From the NCBI GenBank assembly GCA_012845835.1, contig JABAKD010000025.1:13671890-13735889 (forward strand): a stretch of 64,000 nucleotides of DNA, given 5' to 3'. A program made the position numbers and the translations under genes. Origin of the DNA: Undaria pinnatifida. Its lineage: Eukaryota > Sar > Phaeophyceae > Laminariales > Alariaceae. The notes under the pieces are model-generated. The model did not search any database. It was not told the origin of the DNA and was given only the letters and a program-made list of their open reading frames with translations. Positions 55,263-64,000 of this stretch are shown in pieces. Each line of letters starts with the position of its first letter. The stretch's first letter is position 1.

Positions 55263-56509
55263 TGGAAAAATAAAAGTCTGGGTGACATCGGATCTCGGTG
55301 GGACCAGGTTGCTAAGCGAGATCATGAGTGCAGATTTTGTTGTGTGCGTGTTTTGACCAAGGAGCTTCCCGAAGTGTCTGTGGTTGCCCAATCAATGGGT
55401 TTTGTGGGCTTTGTCGGCTATATCTGGTGTGGTAGGCTCCACGATCGCTATCACCGGCATGATGGGCTGGAGTGAGGTCACGCGTCACGGTACAGGTGCA
55501 CAGATATTTTTCCGAGGGTGCTTCCTTTCTCACTTTTTGACAGAGCTCTATTTCGTCACCCGGAAAAAGGTGATTTTTGAGAGAAGAAAAATAAAACGAA
55601 CCCCGATCGATGAACAATCCCGATACCGTGTCCTAGCTATGAAACGAAGAAAACAGACCAAAACCAGGATGGGATTTCTGACCAAATTTGGGTTGACCCC
55701 TTTAGAGCCCTAAAACCCTTCCCTATATCAAGTCCGAGCAACTTGTCGCCCAAAAAGGGTTTCCAATTGTAAAGGCGTTATGTGTCACGGTAGAGGTGCA
55801 CGGATATTTTTCCGAGGGTGCTTCCTTCCTCACTTTTTTGACGGAGCTCTATTTCGTCACCCGGAAGAAGCTGATTTTTTCAAGAGAACAAAATGAAAAC
55901 GCACCTCGATCGATGAAAGGATCGATGAACAACCCCATGGCCTAGGGTGTGAAACGAACGATACACATCGAAGCTACTGGTGTAGAATGGATTTTCCGAT
56001 AAAAATTGGGTTAAGGAGCCCCGTCACTCGGAAAAAAACAAAAAATGTGCCGAAAAATGTCACCCCTGCCATGGTACCCGTCCTGAGGTGGGAGGGGATA
56101 GGGTGGGGGTTGGGGCGGAGTAGGGCAGTTTCAGCTTCGAGTCTTGATACGTCATGTACCAGGGTGGGCCAGTTACGCTGACTTCTGGTTTCACTTTTAT
56201 GTTTTTTTTAGCGGGTGTTCGACTTGCTAAGGCTACGTACGGTTTATACGTGTATCTCTTCAGCGTGTTTCTTGTTTCTTTTTTTTTGGAGTATTGCTCC
56301 ACTCCAGAGTGACTGGAGCCTGTCCCCTGACCACGACCACAGACTGCGTTATTCGAGTTGATGTGAGAACAACAGGGCAAGCTATCGTAGGGCTGGGTTG
56401 AGTGCTTGGGGAAATGAGATGTTTATGCAAGCAGAAGTACTTTGATCGCGATGAACCGCGGGAGCGCCGCATGCGCCACCATAGCGATGCAGAACTCTCC
56501 AAGGATTAT
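55263..56509. other. Non-genic stretch with TTAA element and duplicated segment
   Basis: The segment cagatatttttccgagggtgcttcctt with its downstream sequence is present twice (about 55501 and 55802), flanking a piggyBac-like copy at 55697-55781. A family A subtype remnant is at 55925-56085 (ccatggcctaggg, ggttaaggagccccgtcac). No gene is supported. Confidence 0.5.
55697..55781. mobile_element. piggyBac-like mini element (reverse orientation, worn ends)
   Basis: It runs from CCCCTTTAGAGCCCTAAAACCC to GTTTCCAATTGTAAAGGCGTTA, the reverse of the 33568 copy. TTAA is degraded at both ends (gttgacccc and gcgttatg). Confidence 0.7.
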
Positions 56510-57115
56510 GTCCCTATCCGTGTCCATGCCCGTGTATGCTTTGCCACATTCATGATCATACCCACATCCGGATCCACATCTGGATTCAAATCCACTTTTA
56601 TACCCCGTGTCAATAGCCATGTAGATTTCCACGTCCATGCCATATCCATAACCATAGACGTGCCCATCTCTGTATCCATATCTAGATCAAGATCCATGCC
56701 AATATCCACATCCACGCTCATCCATACCATTACCCATGTTTGTTTCCATATTCAGACCCATATCAATACCCTGTCCTTGTCCATTTGCAACCCCAGATTC
56801 ATGCCCAGAACCATATCCACACCCGTGTCAACATCCATTCCAACATTAGCACGGGTTGCCATATCGTCGTATGTACAGGTTCCGTGTCCCTATCCATGCC
56901 CGAGGTCTACATTCATCCTCCCTTCCGCACCCGTATCCGTGTCCATATTCATACCGATATCTACATCAATACCCATATCCATACCCGCATCGAAGCTCAT
57001 CCATATTCATGTCTACACAAAGACCCACACCCAATTCATTGTCCATGCCCATACCAATATCCACAACCGCACCCAAATCAAAGCCCAAAATCCATATCCA
57101 TATCCGGAACAGGTA
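56510..57115. repeat. Degenerate CCATAT/CCATAC hexamer minisatellite
   Basis: About 600 bp of catatccat, acccatatc, tccatgccc units. Two overlapping + strand frames (244 and 162 codons, His/Ile/Ser/Pro-rich) and the minus-strand D-M-D frames all derive from it. I do not accept them as genes. Confidence 0.85.
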
Positions 57116-57164
57116 CGAGCGCGGACACGGAGCTAATCTCCCGCCCAACCTTCACCCCCTTCCC

Positions 57165-57600
57165 ACCCTTTTTCCAGGATGATGTGGCTCGCGCTCTGCG
57201 TGGTTTTAGGCGACACTGGAAAGCCTAAAAGCGGTAGCGGAGGTGGTGGGGGAGGGGGAAGCGCGGCTGGAGGAGGGGTGACCAAACGCGTTATATTTTG
57301 CGATGGTGTATCGGCACCCGTTCCCCTACTGCGGCTAGCCGGGCCGGTAAGGGGTTTCCACTTTTTCTCGTTATTTTTTCGGGTGGGGGGGGCGAAGGGA
57401 GTGATACAACGTGTATTTCAATTGGTTTTGGTTTCCGAATACGCAGCGTGGGGAAAGGGTAAAGAGGTCGGGGTGGGGTGCACTTCCTTTGGGAAGGGAG
57501 GTCGGGGGCGGTGGAGGGGTACACGCTCTCACTTGCTTTTGCAGAAATTATTGATAACTACCATAAGCGCAAGTAGCTTGTTTCCATAAACGACGTGGGT
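57165..57600 (+). other. Possible exon(s) of an unidentified gene, weak
   Basis: After a good acceptor (CCCACCCTTTTTCCAG, 57163-57178) a frame starts MMWLALCVVLGDTGKPKSGS, then a Gly run and VTKRVIFCDGVSAPVPLLRL, up to a donor-like CCG|GTAAGG at 57350. A second acceptor (CACTTGCTTTTGCAG, about 57544) precedes KLLITTISASSLFP and a stop in matching phase. The leader-like start and paired splice signals are suggestive, but there is no domain and no homologue in the window. It could equally be chance. Confidence 0.2.
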
Positions 57601-58490
57601 GGAGTTGGACATCGGAAAGAGGTCTGGAGTTGTTTCGTAGAGAGGAGCGACGTCCCATCCGTTCCCATTCCCATCCTGTCTCTCCCAATCCCGTATTAGG
57701 TGCTCTTTTACTGTCATTTTCCGGACAAGCTTCTCGTTCTCCGAAGAGGGTCTACTCTTCGCCGCTTGTACCGCTGGCCGCTAGACGCGTGAGTCTTGAA
57801 CACCTTTTTGCCACCAAGCTAAAAGGGTGTTTGCGGGATTCCGAGTTTGGCTTGGTAGGAAAACATGCAATCATAACATTGAAACCGACTAAGGTGGCAT
57901 ACCCCAACGCCACAACCCGACCCGCGAGAAGTTTGGTGCCGAACCAAAAAAACTACCAGGTAACAATTTGTCGGGAAATCTAAGCTACCTTTGGACATTA
58001 ATATCGAAATAATTGTTGCTTGTATTTACGGATAGAGTGGCCTTGTTTTTGTTTTTGCCCAACTTTTCGTTGTTTGGATTTTGGTTGGCCTTGAATTGTG
58101 ACTTTCGTCGGTTTTCCGACCGTTTTTTTTTCTTGGCCCATTTTGCACCGCAGTCCCGACATGGGGGCAAAACACTTGGAGTTAGACGATTAATAGAAAC
58201 CCTTGAGGATTTGGGAACAGGTTCATTTCTAACCTACATTTTCGTGGGTTGGATGGGTCTCTAGATTGTTGACGTTTGTGGTTTTCAATGCTTGTTTTTA
58301 GGCGCTTTCCTGTCCAACCCCGTGTGGTATATATCTATCGCGTAAACCCTTGTGTATGGTCACTAGACAAAGAGGCTATAATAGACATCATAGAGATGAA
58401 CCGACTTGTTTTTTCCGAGGTCCCTAACCTACTTTTCTGAGGGCAAAAACTGATACAGGTACGCGGAGAAAGTGAAAAGTGCTCCGAAAC

Positions 58491-58824
58491 CACGCGACGA
58501 TAGAGGTATACTTTTTTTTGGCCATTTATTTTTCTGAATGACGGGGCTCCTTAACGCAAAATCGTCAGAAATCGTCAGAAATAAAGCATTGTTTTTTTCC
58601 ATGATTCTCGTTGTGTACCTACCTAGGCCATGGGATTTTTTCTCCAAATCACGTTTTTCGGAGAATGTCTTGAAAATCTCCTATAGAGCCCCCGAACCCC
58701 TCCCCGTACTAAATCCAAGTAATTTTGTCCCCAAAAACGGGTTTCCAGTTTCAACGGGGTTAAGCTCCCAAATTTTGAGGATGCCTCAGAAAAGACGTGG
58801 GGCACTCCTATCGTAGCGGGCGTC
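58491..58824 (+). mobile_element. Family A MITE with nested TTAA element (58683-58763)
   Basis: It starts CACGCGACGATAGAGG and ends CCTATCGTAGCGGGCGTC. Inside: ctgaatgacggggctcctta, cctaggccatgggatttt, tctccaaatcac. A piggyBac-like copy (atagagcccccgaacccc ... acggggTTAA) ends exactly where the family reads TTAAgctcccaaatt. Confidence 0.75.
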
Positions 58825-59200
58825 CTCCCGGATGAACGATTCCATGGTCTTAAGACTCATGCTTTGGTGCTGAGGTTTCAACCCTTTTGTTTCTGGTGTT
58901 CCTCGCTAAAGGCAGGCTCCCGTTACGGCAAAACGCAAGTTATTTTCTGCTGATTTAATGGATTTTAGTGTCAATAAGAAGCAGTCGGTAAACGACGAGG
59001 TTTGAAAAAAAGAAAAATACGATAACGATAGTTTTTTTTTTTTTTTGGAGAGGGAGGAGGAGGGGGGTTGTATTCAGCGGTAATTATTATTTTGGTTTGC
59101 TCCGTACCTCGCTCAGAAACGCATTGTGGAGTAAAACGTGGCAGTGCAACCAGATGGGGGCCATCCCACGGGTTTTGGGGGTTGAACCTTTCGTAAAACC
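58825..59200. other. Non-genic stretch
   Basis: An 18-T run lies near 59029-59046, followed by a G-rich stretch. Nothing gene-like is visible. Confidence 0.35.
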
Positions 59201-59467
59201 GACGCGTGCTACGACGACAGAGGTAGCACGTTTCGTCCGAAATGTTTTTCTGAATGACGGGGTTCCTTAACGCAAAATCGTCGGAAATCGGCCATTTTTT
59301 GTTTGTTTGCGTGATTTCTCGGTTGTATGTATATCTAGGCTATGGGATTTTTCATCCGTCAGCGGTTTCATTTTCGCCGATTCGGTTTCAAAGGAGAGGT
59401 ATGTCTTGAGCTCCTAAATTGAGAAGGTTCAGAAAAAAAGTGGTGCACCGCGATCGTAGCACTCGTC
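59201..59467 (+). mobile_element. Family A MITE (267 bp)
   Basis: The left end is GACGCGTGCTACGACGACAGAGG and the right end CACCGCGATCGTAGCACTCGTC. Inside: ctgaatgacggggttcctta, atctaggctatgggattttt, catccgtcagcgg, gtcttgagctcctaaattga. No flanking duplication is visible (AACC and TCAA). Confidence 0.75.
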
Positions 59468-59929
59468 TCAAGATAGCGCCCACCCCAAGGATCAATTTTT
59501 GGAGACGACCAGGTCTAAAGCTCGGGGTGCACATGCAAGACTATGGTTGCGATGCCCCATTATTTCGTCCATGCCGCTCGCACAACAGCTTTAAGAGAAC
59601 CTCGGCCAATCACGGACATAAAGTCATGGCGTTGTCGAAGCGTGACAACGGATCAATGATCGTGAGCTTTGCCGAACCGAACAGCTCATGGATAGGTAGC
59701 CACCCCCGCGAGGGGCTCTGTGGAAGAATAAGATCCAAAAGTAAGATCCCGTGGCATAGCCTTGGCGTTGGGGGTATCCCCGTCGATTTGTTTCCACATA
59801 TACCTTGCACCCTTCCCGTTGTTGAGAAATCCAGCTTTCAATTTCGACCCGAGGGGGTGTGATGTGTTTGCGTGATACGGCGGTAGCAAAGAACTCATTC
59901 CGAGATATTTCCCAAAATATTTCGTCGAG
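59468..59929. other. Unassigned stretch
   Basis: A + strand frame runs from 59419 through 59862 (147 codons), but it begins inside the family A element and has no recognisable domain. Opposing frames overlap it. Confidence 0.3.
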
Positions 59930-60420
59930 GTCTTTCCGTGAAGATCTCATCGAGATCATAAAATATCTCATCGACGATCATAAAGATCTCATGGACGATC
60001 ATAAGTATCTCATCGATACATGAAGATTTCATCGACGATCACAAAGATCTCATCGGGATCGTAAAGATCTCATCAACGATCAGCAAGATATCATCGACAA
60101 TCAGCAAGATCTCATCGAAATCACAAGGATCTCATGGAGATCGTAAAGATCTCACCGAGATCATGAAGATCTCATCGAGGTTCTTCCATACAGATGTCAT
60201 CGAGATCTTCCCATAGGCGCATCGCTGGGCGTATGTATTCTGACCCGTTGTCGAGAAAATTGCCCTTTAAATTCCACTCGAGGGTGTGATGTTTGCTTGC
60301 GTGCTATCTATGCGGACGTCTCAACACCGAGACACTTCATTCAACATCTCATCGAGATCTTTCCCATAGCCGCGTCGCTGGGCGTTTGCAAGCTGACCCG
60401 TTGTCGCGGAAATCACCCTT
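59930..60420 (+). repeat. ~22-bp AGATCTCATCGA minisatellite with repeated flanks
   Basis: From about 59930 to 60185, units of gatctcatcgacgatcataa/gatctcatcgagatc recur about eleven times. The flanking sequence (gacccgttgtcg(a/c)gaaat, cctttaaa, tcgagggtgtgatg) is repeated at about 59815, 60241 and 60391. Confidence 0.8.
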
Positions 60421-61335
60421 TAAAATTCGTCCGTATGATAGGCGTGTGATATATTTATACAATGAAGAAAATACACTGTAGCTGTGAGATCGACCAAAAA
60501 GCATTTTGATCGAAACTCAGCTTTTGTGTAGTGCGTGCTATCTCTTCGGTACGCTGTTGCTAAGTAGTGGCTTATTATATTCCAGGTCGTTGTTGCGTTT
60601 GGAGGTGTCAAAGCATTTTTGCCCGAAATCAACCGTTAGTAGTGCTTTAGCGCAGACGCGCCGCCAGGCAAGCGGTCAAGGCACAGCTGCGCAGTTTTTG
60701 TGCTACCTGGCACCAGCATTATTCATTGGAGGCGTTTTTTCTGTAGGCGCGTCAAGCCTCTCTTGCCCTTCGTGTTTATTGACGGTGTGGAGGGCGGCCA
60801 GTTACCCCTGTTGCTGCCGCAAGTAGTCGTCCCTCACTAATTTCAAGTAAAGGGTCCCCAACATCGTGGGGGCTATAATACATGGGTTATAGGGTCACAC
60901 TGCCTCTCCTCCCCTTGCACACCCCCACTTTCCCCCGACCTTCCTCGCCGTTCATGCGACCCGCCGAACAACCCACGGCGCTTCGCGGTTGGTGCACGCG
61001 ACGTCTGCCTGGTCCGTTAAAACCCGACGTGCTCCTTCCCGGCATTGTAGTAATGCGAGGGGTCAATGGACTTAAGGCTACAGGTATGCATGAAATGAGT
61101 CCACCCCCCCCCACACACGCACACTGTCCACCGACGCCCCCCCGCCCTCCCGCTCCCTTCCGGTCCCTGCCTCTCCCCTCCCCGCCTCCCCTTCCCCACA
61201 CCCCTAAATCCGCACCCCCTCCCCTTCCCCACACCCCCATCTCCCGCGTTTAATTCGGCCGCGTTATCGTTGCTTTGTTACTGCAGGCTGGAGGAGTTGA
61301 CGACGGGTATGGCGTCTTCCGTGGCAGTGAACAGC
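60421..61335. other. Unassigned stretch with shared repeat and possible exon
   Basis: 60480-60545 holds a family G terminal motif. 60940-61080 is the second copy of the repeat at 36600-36760. 61100-61250 is C-rich. At 61286 an acceptor-like TTTGTTACTGCAG precedes a short open stretch (LEELTTGMASSVAVNSNFT). This could be an exon of a gene outside the window but is unsupported. Confidence 0.35.
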
Positions 61336-62040
61336 AACTTCACGGCAGGAATTTTCCGAGAAGCTTTCCCGAGGCTTGGGAAGCGATTCTTTTCAGGTGA
61401 TTGTTTTTCAATTCTAACAGCCGGATTTTTCCAGGAAACTCTCCAGGAGCTTGAACTAAACATATACCCGTGGTATATAGCCTTGGGTTTGATTTTATGC
61501 GGGAATGTTGTGATCAGATCGACCGCAGCATTTTTCTGAGAAGCTTCCCCTAGGCTCGGGAGGCTATTTTTTCAGGTTCTTTTTTTTTTATCAATTTTGA
61601 CCGCAAGAGTTTTCCGAAAAAATCCCGATGCTTGATTTTCTTAGTTTAAATAAAGCCTTGGGATTTTATTTTCTCCGGTAAAATCCTGTGTCCATGTTGA
61701 CCCAGGATTTTTTCGAGAGTCCTTCCCGGCGCTCAGTATGCGTTTATTACCAAGTGTCTTTTTAATTTGCATTGTGACGTCAAGAAATTTCTCATGTGTT
61801 TTTCCGAGGCTCGGGAGGCACTTTTTCAAGGGGGAGGGGGGGGAGGGGTTGCCAGAGGATCTTTGATGTAAGCTTTCCCGAGGCTCGGGACTCGGGAGCC
61901 GTTTATTGTCAGGTGGTGTTGTCGCTTTTTTGTACCGCAAAAGTCGTCCGATAACCTTTCCCGAGGCTTGGAAGGTTTTTTTTCTCTGTTTTTGATGTAA
62001 GGAAGTCTATAACAAGGGTTACCAAGCCTTGGGATGGGAG
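61336..62040. repeat. Degenerate repeat array with CCCGAGGCTCGGGA motif
   Basis: The near-palindromic word ttcccgaggctcggga, or a variant, recurs at about 61364, 61545, 61802, 61877 and 61958. It is followed by T-rich tcagg(t) and preceded by ttttccgaga-type sequence. Spacing varies, so this is an old array rather than a regular satellite. Confidence 0.65.
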
Positions 62041-62057
62041 CCACGCATACCTAACGA

Positions 62058-62390
62058 ACTACAAGTAAATCAAACCAAACCAAACCAAATCACATCAAGC
62101 CAAACCAAACCAAACCAAACCAACCAAATCACATCAAACCAATCCAAGCCAAACCAAACCAAACCAAACCAAACCAAACCAAACCAAACCAAACCAAACC
62201 AAACCAAACCAAACCAAACCAAACCAAACCAAACCAAACCAAACCACATCAAACCAATCCAAACCAAAGCAAAGCAAACCAAACCACATCAAACCAATCC
62301 AAACCAAACCAAACCAAACCAAACCAAACCAAACCAAACCAAACCAAACCAAACCAAACCAAACCAAACCAAACCAAACCAAACCAATAA
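62058..62390. repeat. (CCAAA)n pentanucleotide satellite
   Basis: About 65 units, with occasional CCACATCAAACCAAT interruptions at about 62085, 62130, 62245 and 62285. It produces Q-T-K-P-N and W-F-G-L-V frames that are not genes. Confidence 0.95.
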
Positions 62391-63639
62391 AATCGAACCC
62401 AACAACCTCCACCCACCCACCCACCGACCCCGTTCCCCTGCACTCCCTTTTCCCCTTCTTTAACTGTACATAGAAGTTCAAGATGAGGGGGCATCTTTAA
62501 CGAAAGGTCCCGAGGGCGGGGATGGGAAAAATGGACCGACTAGATCGGAAGCCAGGATCCTGAGGGTCCTATACCCGCCTACAAACGTGGAGACGTATGC
62601 CAAGCGGGGACCCGGCGACTCCCCTCCCCCTGGGAAGATGGGTGAGGAGTTGACGGAATGTGATATGTGTGCCTCGTACGCTGTTTTCATATGCGAAGCT
62701 GTTTTTTCTATCGAGAATCACTGTCCGCCGTGACCCTTCGTCTTAGTGTGTGTAGCTAGAGTAGCTATCATCGGATGATTGTGTTCTACAGTAGTGCACA
62801 CCGGAGGCGTCTATTTCTACCGCAGTAGAGCCCTAAAACCCCTCCCTACACTATAATTATAACGAGTAAATTGTTCCCGAAAACGGGTTTCCAGTTGTGG
62901 AGGGGTCAATTTCCTGCACTAATTCCAAGTAATTTTTCCCCGAAAAGGGGTTTCTAGTTTTGGAGGGGTTGATATTTTGTTTGTTTTGCACGTGCGGGGA
63001 GGATGGGAAAACCGTACCCCGGTAAGAGGCGCAAGTTGTGTGACAGGCTTGGACATGTGTGGCGTCCGCCTGTTGCAACATTGTTACAAAAAATTGTTGT
63101 AAGATGTCAGCTGTGGGTACGACCGACTGAATGGTTGAAAACTCAAACTCTGCAAGCTGCGTGGTACGTCTGTATTTCATTTATTGTATATATGGTTGTT
63201 AGTACGTACACGGTTGAACAATTTTTCCGGAAGGTCGTTCGCGGGTGTTCTGTATGTTATTATCCTCATGACTTAAGTGACTCCCGTGGATGTTGTCAGG
63301 GCCAGCAGGATGATTTTTGCGCCATAACCCGCATATTTTTATAAAAAAAATATTTTAAGGACGTCAGCGGTGAGTTCGACGAATTTCAGGTCAATACTCA
63401 TATTTGCGAGCTGCGTTGTTGGTACTTGTAATATACTGTATGGGTGAGTTTTTATTGGGAGGATGTGTATTTGTATATTTGCGGGCGACCTCATCATGCA
63501 GTATTTATATTAGATACGGGGCTGCACCAACCATTGTTTTTTTGCCCCGCAAGGTTGGTTGTTGGCTTGATAAAAAAGAATGGTTGGTGTACCTCATCCT
63601 GAAAAGAAGTGATTGTGAGAAACCCGGCAGTGGTGCCAT
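62391..63639. other. Non-genic stretch with two piggyBac-like remnants and solo family G ends
   Basis: 62827-62908 and 62909-62972 are two adjacent worn copies of the TTAA element (gaaaacgggtttccag, gaaaaggggtttctag). Solo family G ends lie at 63095-63170 and 63360-63425 (gacgtcagcggtgagttcga, gtcaatactcatatttgc). No gene is supported. Confidence 0.5.
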
Positions 63640-63802
63640 ATGATATGAAAAAAAATCCGTGGCCCAGGTGTGCAAAGAAAACAAATTTATTGCAAGACAA
63701 GAAGACAACGAAATTCCCGACGGTTTTGGGTTAGGGAGCCGCGTCGTTGAAGTTTTTTTTTTTAAACCGCAAATGCCACTTCTATCGCAGCAGCACGCGT
63801 CC
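63640..63802 (-). mobile_element. Family A subtype remnant
   Basis: It holds gatatgaaaaaaaatccgtgg, ccgacggttttgggttaggg, agccgcgtcgtt and cacttctatcgcagcagcac with gcgtcc, corresponding to the right half of family A. The final ~200 bp of the window hold nothing recognisable. Confidence 0.5.
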
Positions 63803-64000
63803 GTGGGTATCCTGTACTACACGATTTTTTGGCGCTTTGCGTGGTTTCTTGTAGTAGGTTTGTTTTTGTCTTTGCGTGCGTCCGGTTGTTCTACCCAACG
63901 ATATCAGCACACCAAGTGTACGTTTGTAACCCTTCATCCTCGAGAGACCCCACCTTTTGATATATGGTGTAGTTATCTTGCGGGGATGATGGCTTCCCCC

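Noticed and set aside
56402-57228. 244- and 162-codon His/Ile/Pro-rich frames
   Set aside because: They overlap in different phases and derive from a degenerate CCATAT minisatellite.
59419-59862. 147-codon frame as a gene
   Set aside because: It starts inside a family A element and carries no recognisable domain.
62029-62494. Q-T-K-P-N and W-F-G-L-V frames
   Set aside because: Translation of the (CCAAA)n repeat. I also considered a telomere, but the unit matches no telomere repeat I know and the array is internal and interrupted.

Overview
The window looks like nuclear DNA from a repeat-rich eukaryote. Coding sequence is sparse and split by spliceosomal introns (GT donors, pyrimidine tract plus CAG acceptors). 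The rest is transposon debris, satellites, and long G/C homopolymers. There are no operons, Shine-Dalgarno sites, rRNA or convincing tRNA genes. A photosynthetic stramenopile, for example a brown-alga-like genome, fits best, but no marker gene settles this and I treat it as inference.

Only two genes are well supported, and they are paralogues on the + strand: 12405-14391 (5' exon not found) and 31755-38755 (three exons, 471 codons before the stop). Each is predicted to carry a conserved N-terminal segment, a variable Arg-rich repeat region, a module with nine conserved cysteines, and a beta-rich C-terminal domain resembling bacterial YfaP/DUF2135. The second gene begins with a probable signal peptide. 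Its first intron is 5.25 kb and full of transposons. The paralogue has no intron at that point. Decayed pieces of the same family lie in that intron (about 32505-32620) and downstream of the last exon (38800-39410).

Layout. 0-3 kb: CTG repeat, a 244-bp foldback element, satellite copies and a reverse-transcriptase fragment. 3-8 kb: poly-C-rich tandem repeats. 8.2-10.3 kb: a 290-327-bp satellite array. 12.4-14.4 kb: gene 1. 14.4-31.6 kb: small transposon families. 31.7-38.8 kb: gene 2. 39-43.6 kb: GT-rich minisatellite and more small transposons. 44.5-46.1 kb: diverged inverted and direct duplications. 46.8-47.7 kb: a GTGCT pentamer satellite. 48.2-50.5 kb: a hAT element inside a tRNA-derived SINE. 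51.6-53.7 kb: GATA and 16-bp satellites with a transposon between them. 54-64 kb: SINEs, minisatellites and scattered transposons.

At least six families of small non-autonomous DNA elements can be defined by comparing copies within the window. They include a 78-90-bp TTAA-flanked piggyBac-like element, with an occupied and an empty site visible at the same position of another repeat. Families A and B have defined ends and 4-bp target duplications. The reverse-transcriptase fragment and the hAT dimerisation domain are the only recognisable transposon proteins. No CRISPR, plasmid or viral system is present.
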